Position numbers and translations under genes: made by a program
NCBI GenBank assembly: GCA_964370375.1
Contig: CAYJIX010000029.1
Location: forward strand, 1 to 27,415
Direction of reading: 5' to 3'
Source of the DNA: CAYJIX01 sp964370375
Lineage (GTDB): Bacteria; Desulfobacterota; Desulfovibrionia; Desulfovibrionales; Desulfovibrionaceae
Length of the DNA stretch: 27,415 bases
In this document: positions 7,867 through 15,803 of the stretch, piece after piece
Layout: each line of letters begins with the position of its first letter
Position numbering within the stretch: the first letter of the stretch is position 1
The notes under the pieces: model-generated
What the model saw: only the letters and a program-made list of their open reading frames with translations
The model's database searches: none
What the model was told of the DNA's origin: nothing

Positions 7867-8537
7867 ATGAAGAAAAAGCTTTTATTTTTAGACCATACTG
7901 TTGATGATGTGTATACTCCTATAGAACATTTTACTCCTTTTTTTGATGTGCATTTTGATATTTTTAATTGTACAAATGATGAATTTCCTGAAACTATCGA
8001 TAGCTATTCCCATATTATGATTTCAGGTTGTGTTAAAGCGCTTGGATTAAAAAAGAATGTTTACTGTTGAAAGATGCAATAGATAAAGGAAAGAACATTC
8101 TTGGAGTTTGTTTTGGCCATCAACTTCTTGCTTTAACATTATTTGGTAATAATAGTGTTGAACACAGCAAAAAACTTGAAGCAGGATGGTTTGATTTCAC
8201 TCTTTTACAAGATGATGAACTGTTAGGATGTAAGGGGGATATACTTTCAGGTTTTGTGTATCATAAAGACCAAGTTATAGCTGTCCCCGCTGATAAGGCA
8301 GATATTTTGCTTTCCAGTGAACAATGCGCGATTCATGCTTTTCGTTATCGCAATCACAATATTTGGGGTATACAAGCACATTTTGAAATCGCTCCTGACC
8401 AAGGAATGTCCTTTTTAAACAAATCGCATCCTCCGCAGGATCTTGCTTGGAAGGACTTTAAAAATATTGATTCACAAACCCATTCAAACGCATTTTGTAG
8501 CATAAGTAGATCCTTTTTTGCCTTGCCAACTATGTAA
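7867..8537 (+). pseudogene. Class I glutamine amidotransferase, reading frame broken (one -1 shift)
   Basis: Two overlapping frames together encode one class I glutamine amidotransferase domain of about 220 aa. The first frame (7867-8070) gives the N-terminus up to SHIMISGCVKA and then stops at TGA 8068-8070. The second frame, -1 relative to the first, is open from 8037 to 8537. It carries the nucleophile elbow GVCFGHQLLA and the distal catalytic pair as AHFE. All three catalytic residues (Cys, His, Glu) are therefore kept. Two readings are possible. One is a single-base deletion in AAA 8035-8037, or in the A6 run at 8049-8054. The other is -1 recoding at A_AAA_AAG (8049-8055). The second frame upstream of the A-run reads SAWIKKE; a WI pair is common at this place in the family, which favours a recent deletion. 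The ATG lies 8 nt after the hydrolase stop and the symporter ATG 18 nt after this gene, so all three are likely one operon. Confidence 0.75.
8049..8055 (+). promoter_or_regulatory. A_AAA_AAG slippery heptamer at the frame junction
   Basis: In the zero frame the codons are TTA AAA AAG, so the heptamer is in the correct phase for -1 slippage, as at the dnaX site. A -1 slip moves ribosomes into the frame that continues the amidotransferase; the zero-frame stop is 13 nt further on. A 9-bp perfect stem can form between 8053-8061 and 8094-8102, but it overlaps the heptamer and has a 32-nt loop, unlike typical stimulators. No upstream Shine-Dalgarno-like stimulator is evident. Confidence 0.4.
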
Positions 8538-8555
8538 TACTTAGAAGGGGGAGTT

Positions 8556-10025
8556 ATGGAAAATTTAAGCACGGACAACATGATTATCCTTTGTGTAATG
8601 ATAATTTATCTTGTTCTTTTGTTTGCAAATGCCATTTACTTTAACATGAAAAATGAAGATGAACGTGATTATTTGCAAGGAAGTAAAAAAATTCCAGGAT
8701 GGGTTTTAGCCATATCTGAACGTGCAACAAGCGAATCTGTGTATTTGCTGATAGGGTGTACAGGATATTGTTATATTATTGGTGTAAATTCATTTTTCTT
8801 TTTAGGAAGCTGTATTGTTGGCCTAGCAATAGCGTGGTTTGTTGTAGGAAAAAAAGTGCGCCAAGATAATGAAAAGTATAACGCAATGACACTTACAGGA
8901 TATCTTGCAGCTAAATTTAAAGAACGTGGCAATACCATAATTTGGGCGTTGTCGTTATCAATAATTATTTTCTATACTTTTTATCTTACAACGCAATTTT
9001 CAGGAGCTGGAAAAACATTACTTGCCATTTTAGGGCTTGATGCCAAAACAGGTATGATTCTTTCTGCGCTTATTGTAGGTCTGTACACAATGATTGGCGG
9101 GTTTAGGTCTGTTGTGTGGACTGATATGGTACAAGGGATACTGATGCTTATAGCCCTTGTTGTAGTTCCCATAGTTGGTTATATAGATTGTATGTCACGC
9201 GGCATTGATCCTTTCCAGGTAATTGCCAATGCCAATGTTGATGGAGTTGCCCTAGGTACATTTTTTGGTGGAGATGATTTTACAGCAATGTTTCTTATGG
9301 CGCTAGCAAACTTTAGCTGGTTTTTTACATATCTTGGGGGGCAGCCGGCACTTATGGGTAGGATGATGAATATTCGCAGTGAAAAGGAATATATGCAGGC
9401 ATCCTATATTGCGATCATTTGGGCTATTGTTGCCTTTGGTGGCGCATGCATGATTGGCATAGTTGGTAATGGGTATTTTGGGGTTGATGCGTTAAAAGAC
9501 CGTGAAATGCTTTTGCCATTGCTTATGACAGAGCTTTTGTCACCTGTTCTTGTGGGATTATTGATTGCGGCTATCATTTCAGCAATGATTTCAAGTGCAG
9601 ACTCTGTTGTTCTTGTAATGGCCTCTTCAGCAGTTGAAGACATTGCTTTTACAGCTTTAAACATAAAAATGACAAGTAAGCAAAAAATACAATACTCACG
9701 TATTTTAATTGGTGTATTTTGTTTGCTTGGTCTTTGGGTTGGTTTTCATACAAACGATTTTATTCAGGTCGTCGTAAGCTGGATGAGCGCAGGCATTGGA
9801 GCGAACTTCTCTGCGGCACTTATTCTTGCACTTTTTGATAAAAAATGTTCTTCCATGGGTATCGCAACAGGTATATTTGTTGGCATTGTCACAACCATTA
9901 TTTGGATGACCACACCACTTGAAACCTATGTGAGTGCTCGTATGACAACCTTCTTCTGGGTGCTTATTGCTGGTGCCATAGCAAGTCGCTTGTTCCCTGA
10001 TAAAGAATTGCGTCCTGCTACATAA
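8556..10025 (+). CDS. Sodium:solute symporter (SSS family)
   Basis: 489 aa, very hydrophobic, with about 13 predicted membrane helices from residue 8 onward. It has the layout of the SSS (PutP/PanF-like) family, which drives uptake of amino acids, vitamins or organic acids with sodium. Family-like stretches include MIGGFRSVVWTDMVQG in the middle and AAIISAMISSADSVVLV, the small/serine-rich helix 8 region that takes part in sodium binding. A strong GAAGGGGG Shine-Dalgarno lies just before the ATG. It is the third gene of the sigma-54 operon and is followed by a terminator at 10051. It is the likely importer for whatever the hydrolase and amidotransferase process. The C-terminus ends shortly after the last helix, without a regulatory extension. 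Confidence 0.9.
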   Translation: MENLSTDNMIILCVMIIYLVLLFANAIYFNMKNEDERDYLQGSKKIPGWVLAISERATSESVYLLIGCTGYCYIIGVNSFFFLGSCIVGLAIAWFVVGKKVRQDNEKYNAMTLTGYLAAKFKERGNTIIWALSLSIIIFYTFYLTTQFSGAGKTLLAILGLDAKTGMILSALIVGLYTMIGGFRSVVWTDMVQGILMLIALVVVPIVGYIDCMSRGIDPFQVIANANVDGVALGTFFGGDDFTAMFLMALANFSWFFTYLGGQPALMGRMMNIRSEKEYMQASYIAIIWAIVAFGGACMIGIVGNGYFGVDALKDREMLLPLLMTELLSPVLVGLLIAAIISAMISSADSVVLVMASSAVEDIAFTALNIKMTSKQKIQYSRILIGVFCLLGLWVGFHTNDFIQVVVSWMSAGIGANFSAALILALFDKKCSSMGIATGIFVGIVTTIIWMTTPLETYVSARMTTFFWVLIAGAIASRLFPDKELRPAT

Positions 10026-10050
10026 CAGCTTGTTGAGATAAGCTATGTTT

Positions 10051-10086
10051 AGACCCTGCATAAAATTGTGCAGGGTCTTGTTTTTT
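10051..10086 (+). terminator. Intrinsic terminator of the ATC-hydrolase/symporter operon
   Basis: A perfect 10-bp GC-containing stem (10051-10060 with 10069-10078) with an 8-nt loop is followed by TGTTTTTT. It lies 25 nt after the symporter stop codon. Confidence 0.93.
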
Positions 10087-10285
10087 GCAGGTTGTTCAAA
10101 ATGCGATTTGAGCAAACTGTCAAGGTTCTAGGCCTGCCAAAAGGAAGGCAAAGCCGCAAGGTGTCTCCCTATGCTATATGGAGCAAAAGCGTATGAAGCT
10201 AATATAAACCCCTTCAGTTTTGAATACACGGTTGCTGTTCAGTCTTTTTTTAGTAACGCATAAATCCAGATCCTGTTAGCATTGG

Positions 10286-11530
10286 TTAATCAAAATCGGC
10301 AATGATTGTATCCAACAGCAGGTTGCCCAGTTTTTGCTTTCTAAACATGTTACGAATACGGGCCAATCCCTCGCTAAGGGCTGTTGTGGAAATGCCGTTA
10401 CGCACAGATGTATGTGCCTCAATAAATGCAGCCAAGTTGTCACAATGTTTGATCAAAATGCCGTCTTTTGGATCTAATTCGTTGCAATTGTACATGGCCT
10501 GCATGCTGTCAAAATCATCCAGCACTGTAACAGAACCGTTTTGGCGTATTGTTTCTAAAAATTCGGAATCGCCGTCACCTTGCATGCCAAGGTAGTATTG
10601 CAAACATTCGTTTATATCGGTATAGCCACCTTGATTTAAGGGCTTAAAGATGCGCTCTTCCAGCTCTTCCAATTCATAGCTACGGATAAGTTCTGCCAAA
10701 TGTTGCCCCGACCGTTTGACCGGTGAAATGATGTCCCTGGTTAACAGTTCCGGTAAATCATGAAAAAGACCTGCAAAAAAATTGTTCAGGCACCTAGCAG
10801 GGCAGGCGTTAAGAACCAGACTGATGAAATACGCAAACGTGCCCACCAAAAACATGTGCCCAAGTACAGATGTTTCGGGTATGCGCGGTGTGCCTGACCA
10901 GCGGATTTGAAAACGCAATTGACCGCACATATTGGCAAAGTGCCCCAAGGGGTTTTGGTTGCCTTGGCGTAATTCACAAAGGCCGCTCACCTTTGAAATG
11001 CCGTTGAATCCTTCAATAAACGAGGCTTCGATGCGTTCTTCATCTTCCTTATTAAATTCTCTGATAAGGCCAAATTCCCAGTGCGAGGCGTACAGGTGCG
11101 CGGCATTGACGATTTGATCGGCAAGCTCGTGGCGTTCAAGGTTGCGATGATACGCTTCAAGGCGTTGCCAAAAACCTGCATCTAAGGGTTCTACCACAGG
11201 TTGCAATTCTGTAAGCACCCATTCGGTAAGCTCTAAATAATGTTTTGGGTTGTCCTTGATACGATAAAAAACAGGGGGCTTGATATCGGTTACGACAAGG
11301 CGGTATAAATAGTCAAACAAAGAGCGTTCAACCACGGCCTTTTCAAGGGCTAGCCGTTCGTCAAGCGACATGTTGCGGCTGTTCAGCTTTACCAGCAAAA
11401 ACGCCACGATCATTTTATGGCCCTGCTTGTCCAGCTCGTACAAGGCTGTGGGCCGCAATTTATCGTTCCAGCGTTGGATATATGTACCTGAAAAAAGCAA
11501 TTGCAATAAGCTTTTACGAATTTTTGACAT
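10286..11530 (-). CDS. HD-domain phosphohydrolase-like protein with two HD-like halves
   Basis: 414 aa. The second half (about 218-345) has an HD signature: a GHM histidine at about 224-226, then FHDLPE (256-261) followed by LLTRDIISPVK. This closely resembles the YfbR-type nucleotidase pattern of His, His-Asp and a downstream Asp. The first half (about 25-95) has LRPTALYELDKQGHKM and FDYLYRLVVTDIKPPVFYR, which looks like a related helical module without its own HD pair. Metal-dependent phosphohydrolase activity is likely from the family; the substrate is unknown. There is no signal peptide, so it is cytoplasmic. AAGGAG precedes the ATG by 6-7 nt. It is a single gene, divergent from the DUF3179 gene, with about 135 bp between the starts. 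Confidence 0.75.
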   Translation of the reverse strand: MSKIRKSLLQLLFSGTYIQRWNDKLRPTALYELDKQGHKMIVAFLLVKLNSRNMSLDERLALEKAVVERSLFDYLYRLVVTDIKPPVFYRIKDNPKHYLELTEWVLTELQPVVEPLDAGFWQRLEAYHRNLERHELADQIVNAAHLYASHWEFGLIREFNKEDEERIEASFIEGFNGISKVSGLCELRQGNQNPLGHFANMCGQLRFQIRWSGTPRIPETSVLGHMFLVGTFAYFISLVLNACPARCLNNFFAGLFHDLPELLTRDIISPVKRSGQHLAELIRSYELEELEERIFKPLNQGGYTDINECLQYYLGMQGDGDSEFLETIRQNGSVTVLDDFDSMQAMYNCNELDPKDGILIKHCDNLAAFIEAHTSVRNGISTTALSEGLARIRNMFRKQKLGNLLLDTIIADFD

Positions 11531-11665
11531 GACACTCTCCTTGCCCTATGGTAATGACCATGATTGCCGATAAGATAATATGATGAACAGCCGTAAAACG
11601 ATATACTGAAGATGGTATCAATGTAAGCAACCCTTCTTTGTACATATACCAACCAAAGGATGCCC

Positions 11666-12808
11666 ATGTATATAGTGCCACGCTCCAAAATGTTTATACC
11701 ACAAGTATGCGCGCTTATTTGTCTTATTATCGTATATGCAAGCGCAGCGCAAGCCATGCCCAGATCCTATAAAGAATTGGCACGCATTGCCGATACCTTG
11801 ACAGAAACCAGCGTAACTTATGGACAAATCCCGTCTATTAACGAGGTGCGGTACCTTTCTGTTTCTGACGCAAGCATGACTATGCAGGACAATGAGCCGA
11901 TTTTTATTGTTTTTTTTCCAACAGGGCCGCGCATGTATCCGCAACGGATCCTTGTATGGCATGAAGTTATCAACAAAGTCATTGACGGTGAGCCCTATTG
12001 CATCACCTACGCACCCATCACGGGAAGCCTTGCCGTGTACCATGCCAAAATTGAAGGACTTTCCCTCGTTTTTGACAATGAAGGAAGCCTTTATAACAAC
12101 AACAGCGTGCTTGTAGACCGCAATACCGGCAGTAAGTGGCTGCAAATTTTGGGCATGGCCTTTGAAGGCCCCCTTTTTGGCAAAGGCATGCCTCATGTGC
12201 CTGCTTGGTGGACAACATGGGGATTTGCCAAAAAAATCTATCCCGATGCCAAGGTCATGTCCATCCCTTTAAATACCGACAAACCTTACGGGCGCGATCC
12301 TTATGGTTCTTATCTTAGGCCCGGTACCTATTATGATGACGAGCGCATCCTATACCCCTTAACCGTGTATGATCGCAGGATGCATTCCAAAAAACGGATC
12401 CTTGGCATTGAAAAAGACACTTTTATGCTGGCTGTAGACATTGAGGCAGTAAAGGAAAAAGGCGCCATCAACTTTTTTATGGGGCCAACGCCCATGGTGG
12501 CTGTGCATGACAAGCGAGTGGATGTGGTGCGTGTGTTTGACCGTACCGTATGGGATGACCCTTTGCTTTTTGTTGTGGATGATACTAACGAGCTGCGCGA
12601 TGTTGATACAGAAACCCTATGGTCCTATGACGGGGTAGCCCTTGAAGGGAACTTAAAAGGAGCACGGCTTGTTGAAATACTTGGCATCAATGCTTTTTGG
12701 TTTGCATGGGCAGCTTTTAATCCGGAAACCTTGGTTGTACCAGGCCCCCATGATGTGCCGGAATCAGCCTTGATTAAGGGCACAAAGGGAAAACCCATCA
12801 CGCCGTAA
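11666..12808 (+). CDS. Exported DUF3179-domain protein
   Basis: 380 aa with an N-terminal signal peptide: a short basic start, then a hydrophobic core around QVCALICLIIVYASAAQA, with likely cleavage after AQA. The rest matches the DUF3179 pattern: YAPITGSLAVYHAKIEG, LVFDNEGSLYNNNSVLVDR and SKWLQILGMAFEGPLFGKG, followed by the WWTTW segment. The function of this family is not established; members are often exported and found in environmental bacteria. The start is put at the second ATG (11666) because AAAGGA at 11655-11660 is then 5 nt away. An ATG at 11660 would overlap this site. The gene stands alone and faces the M20 gene across a shared terminator at 12891. Confidence 0.85.
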   Translation: MYIVPRSKMFIPQVCALICLIIVYASAAQAMPRSYKELARIADTLTETSVTYGQIPSINEVRYLSVSDASMTMQDNEPIFIVFFPTGPRMYPQRILVWHEVINKVIDGEPYCITYAPITGSLAVYHAKIEGLSLVFDNEGSLYNNNSVLVDRNTGSKWLQILGMAFEGPLFGKGMPHVPAWWTTWGFAKKIYPDAKVMSIPLNTDKPYGRDPYGSYLRPGTYYDDERILYPLTVYDRRMHSKKRILGIEKDTFMLAVDIEAVKEKGAINFFMGPTPMVAVHDKRVDVVRVFDRTVWDDPLLFVVDDTNELRDVDTETLWSYDGVALEGNLKGARLVEILGINAFWFAWAAFNPETLVVPGPHDVPESALIKGTKGKPITP

Positions 12809-12890
12809 TTGTTTATCATTGTGTAGTTTTTTAGGGTGCGATCGTAGGCTTTGCAATGATGTCGTTTTTTGAGGAACGCACATGGCAGTA

Positions 12891-12918
12891 AAAAAGGAGG
12901 CTTTCGCCTCCTTTTTTT
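12891..12918. terminator. Bidirectional intrinsic terminator between convergent genes
   Basis: An 11-bp perfect stem (12891-12901 with 12906-12916) closes on TTTC, with A5 on the left and T7 on the right. It can therefore end both the DUF3179 transcript from the left and the amidohydrolase transcript from the right. Confidence 0.93.
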
Positions 12919-12947
12919 GATAACTATAATCGCAAGATCTTATAACG

Positions 12948-14252
12948 TTATTTACCGGAAAGCTCCCACACACATTTTGCCAAAACTTCAAGGGATCTGC
13001 CAAGGCAGTCTTCGTCAAAGTCAAAATAGGAATTGTGGTGGCCTGCATTAAGTTTTGCACCTATTTGCATGTAGGTTCCAATGCCACCTTGTTCCTGTAC
13101 CAAGGTCATAAGGTGTGAAAAATCTTCGGTTGCGCCAAAGTTTTTCATTTCAACAATGGTATCAAAGCAGCCCATCTCACGAGCAATATCAGCCACACGA
13201 GCAGCAAGTTCAGGACTGCTTGTACCGCTTTTGGTGCCGCCAACAGTTTCTATTGTATAGGTACAGCCCCACATATCCGCGGCAGCTTTGATGATGCGTT
13301 TTGTTTCAGCATCCATATATTCATTAAGGTCGCTCGATATACCCCGTGTTTCCATATACAGGGTGGCTTTAGGCGGAATCACATTGCGCCCTTCACCGCC
13401 AACGAGCTTGCCCACAGTAATGCGTGTATCGCCTTTGCCGCTACGAGCAATGGCATGCATGTTGAGCGTGGCAGCACAGGCCGCCAACAGCGCGTTTTTG
13501 CCTTCCTCAGGGGCTGCACCTGCATGGGCAGACACGCCATGAAAGGTCACGTCAGATTTGGTTGTGGCCAAAAAGTCCTTGGTTCCGCACACAATAGTGC
13601 CAGGGGTATCAGCCTGAAAGCCGATATGAAAACCAAGGATCATATCAACACCGTTTACAGCACCGGCTTCTGCCATGGGGCCTGCTCCGCGTGAACCTTC
13701 TTCACCGGGTTCAAACAAAAAGCGAACAGTGCCTTTAAGGGTGTCTTTACACGTTGCCACAATTTCAGCAAGGGCAAGGCCCACAGCCACGTGTCCATCA
13801 TGCCCGCAGGCATGCATGGCGCCTGGGTTGACTGACGCATAGCCTTCTTTAACAGGGCGATGCTCAGGGTCTGTGGCCTCGTTGGCATCGTTGGAATCCA
13901 TATCAAAGCGCAGGCATAACATGGGCCCTTCGCTGCAATAAAGGTCTGCCCAAAAGCCTGTAAGTCCGCCGTCCATTTTTGCCACAAGGGCAGGGTCTGC
14001 ACCTTGGGCAATGGCACGCTCTTGATGTTTGGCAAGTTCATCAGCTGAAGGCACGCCCATCATGTGGGCTTTGCTAACAGCTTGCTCCCCCATGGTGATG
14101 GTATAGCCAAGCTGTTGTAGGTGCGTAATGGCCAAAGCTGCTGTGCGAAACTCTGTCCAGCCGGTTTCAGGATGTTTATGTATATCACGCCGCCATGTTG
14201 TAAGTTTTGGATGTATTTCCTTTACCTTCGTCATAAAACAAGAAGAGCTCAT
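12948..14252 (-). CDS. M20-family amidohydrolase, AbgA-like
   Basis: 434 aa, close in length and layout to AbgA, the p-aminobenzoyl-glutamate hydrolase subunit. It is a di-metal peptidase/amidohydrolase. Metal-site motifs: WRRDIHKHPETGWTEF at the N-terminus (20-35), MHACGHDGH (146-154) and EPGEEG (181-186). A dimerisation domain follows (about 225-340), then a late GHH near residue 413. The insertion at about 60-105 before the catalytic core is as in AbgA-type proteins rather than in IAA-amino-acid hydrolases. No signal peptide. AGAGGA precedes the ATG by about 8 nt. It lies 27 nt downstream of the DcuC-type carrier, so the two are probably co-transcribed. This suggests import and cleavage of an N-acyl amino acid or a dipeptide-like compound. 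The precise substrate is inference. Confidence 0.85.
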   Translation of the reverse strand: MSSSCFMTKVKEIHPKLTTWRRDIHKHPETGWTEFRTAALAITHLQQLGYTITMGEQAVSKAHMMGVPSADELAKHQERAIAQGADPALVAKMDGGLTGFWADLYCSEGPMLCLRFDMDSNDANEATDPEHRPVKEGYASVNPGAMHACGHDGHVAVGLALAEIVATCKDTLKGTVRFLFEPGEEGSRGAGPMAEAGAVNGVDMILGFHIGFQADTPGTIVCGTKDFLATTKSDVTFHGVSAHAGAAPEEGKNALLAACAATLNMHAIARSGKGDTRITVGKLVGGEGRNVIPPKATLYMETRGISSDLNEYMDAETKRIIKAAADMWGCTYTIETVGGTKSGTSSPELAARVADIAREMGCFDTIVEMKNFGATEDFSHLMTLVQEQGGIGTYMQIGAKLNAGHHNSYFDFDEDCLGRSLEVLAKCVWELSGK

Positions 14253-14279
14253 TATGTTTTCCTCTTTTTACTGTTATTG

Positions 14280-15545
14280 TTATCCCAACATGACATAGGT
14301 CACGATAAGGGCGCAAACCATGCCTAAAGCGTTGCGCTTGCTCAATTCCATGGGGTTTACTTTGGCAAGGGATGCACAAATAATGGCAGCACCCGTTAGG
14401 GGCGACATGGTTCGTCCCAAAGCGCCGCCCAAGGTGGCAAGGCTGCCCATTTCAGGAATGGTCATGCCAAAGGTTGAGGCATGCACTGTTACAGCTTGGT
14501 TAAAGGCTAGAGTTGCTGCATCGCCTGAGCCTGAAATAACAGCTAAAACAAAGGGCCCGGCTGCAGCGGCAAGGCTGACAACGCCTTCAGATTCTTTCAT
14601 CAAAGCAATGCCAGCATCAATAAGGCCACTGGCACGAAGGCCGCTAACAAACACGCCGGCAGCAATGATAATACCCATTATTTGAGCATAGGCGTTGCCT
14701 GTGCCGTCAAAAAACTGTTTGGTGGCTTCAGTTGGGTTAGAACGGGTCACCACAAGGCCGATGATGGCACCAATAAGCATACAGTGCGGTACTTTAAGCG
14801 GAGCAAGCCACGGAAAAAGTTCAGGAAAACGTGCGCCAAGAACCAGCATGATTACAGGTGTCACGGGGATGATGGCGTAAAGGGGGTTTACTTTAATGCT
14901 TTCAACCTCTTGAAATTCACCGCTATGATCCACATAGCCTTTATTTTCACCAAGGAAATAGGCAACAGCAGTCAAGCAGGCAGCACCAACTAAAATGGTG
15001 ACAAGACTTGTTTGGTAGTGAATACCGATAACTTCAACCACAGGAATTTTTGCCATATCAGCAATCATGCCGTTGTGTGAAAGCCCGGGGGAAAGCATGG
15101 AACCGTAAGTGCCTAGCATAACAGCAGAACCTGCAGTTGCAGGAGCCACACCCAAAGAAATGAGCATGGGGATCAAAATAGCGCCCACCGCAGCCGCAAC
15201 ACCGGCAGCACTTGGCAAGGATATGTTGATAAAAAAGGTGATGATCGCTGCTAAAGGAATGATTAACCCTTTAAAATGCCTTGCAAAACCTGTAACACCA
15301 TGCACAAGGTGCGCATCGCACTTTGTATAGCTCATAACACAGGCAAAGCCCATAACAGACACAATAGTTTGGATAAGGCCACCATTGGTCATGGAGGCCA
15401 CAAACTGGTTAAAAGCCAGCATGGGCTTTAACGTAACAAAGGCCAAAAAAAGACCGGAGGTCATCAAAACCAAACGTGTTTCATAACGTTTAACCAGTGC
15501 GTAAATCGTAGCACAGAGCACAATGAGGCCTAATGTAATCATCAT
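14280..15545 (-). CDS. DcuC-type anaerobic C4-dicarboxylate (or related) carrier
   Basis: 421 aa, about 12 hydrophobic helices, with the layout of the DcuC/ion-transporter superfamily. Recognisable stretches are NISLPSAAGVAAAVGAILIP, GTYGSMLSPGLSHN and VISGSGDAATLAFNQAV; the two re-entrant-like halves have the SP/SG motifs of the superfamily. The start is moved 5 codons inward to the ATG at 15545. The ATG at 15560 lies inside the sequence that supplies GGAGG, which is 8 nt before 15545. It forms a two-gene unit with the AbgA-like hydrolase. In other bacteria AbgA partners with AbgT, so a DcuC-type partner is unusual and its substrate may be an acyl-amino acid rather than fumarate or succinate. 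Confidence 0.8.
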   Translation of the reverse strand: MMITLGLIVLCATIYALVKRYETRLVLMTSGLFLAFVTLKPMLAFNQFVASMTNGGLIQTIVSVMGFACVMSYTKCDAHLVHGVTGFARHFKGLIIPLAAIITFFINISLPSAAGVAAAVGAILIPMLISLGVAPATAGSAVMLGTYGSMLSPGLSHNGMIADMAKIPVVEVIGIHYQTSLVTILVGAACLTAVAYFLGENKGYVDHSGEFQEVESIKVNPLYAIIPVTPVIMLVLGARFPELFPWLAPLKVPHCMLIGAIIGLVVTRSNPTEATKQFFDGTGNAYAQIMGIIIAAGVFVSGLRASGLIDAGIALMKESEGVVSLAAAAGPFVLAVISGSGDAATLAFNQAVTVHASTFGMTIPEMGSLATLGGALGRTMSPLTGAAIICASLAKVNPMELSKRNALGMVCALIVTYVMLG

Positions 15546-15674
15546 ACGGCTATCCTCCATTGGGTTACTGCCAGGTTAAAAGGGTATGAAAAAAAATTTG
15601 TATTAAAAGTCTCACAAAAATTCTAATCCGTCAAACCCTATGAGAAAAAATGGGCTTACATCGCATAAGACACG

Positions 15675-15713
15675 AAAAAAGCCATAATCCCAGTATGTGT
15701 AGGGGATTATGGC
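15675..15713 (-). terminator. Intrinsic terminator, leftward
   Basis: A perfect 11-bp stem (15681-15691 with 15703-15713) has an 11-nt loop. On the minus strand it is followed by TTTTTT, from the A-run at 15675-15680. It would stop leftward transcripts coming from the YjdM side before they enter the DcuC promoter region. Confidence 0.8.
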
Positions 15714-15803
15714 CTGTGCGTTTTTTTACCATGCTCAAATGGCGGTGGCCCTTTTAAGGTAGAATTTTTTGCATCTAGCATCTTATACACACTAAACACA
15801 TGA

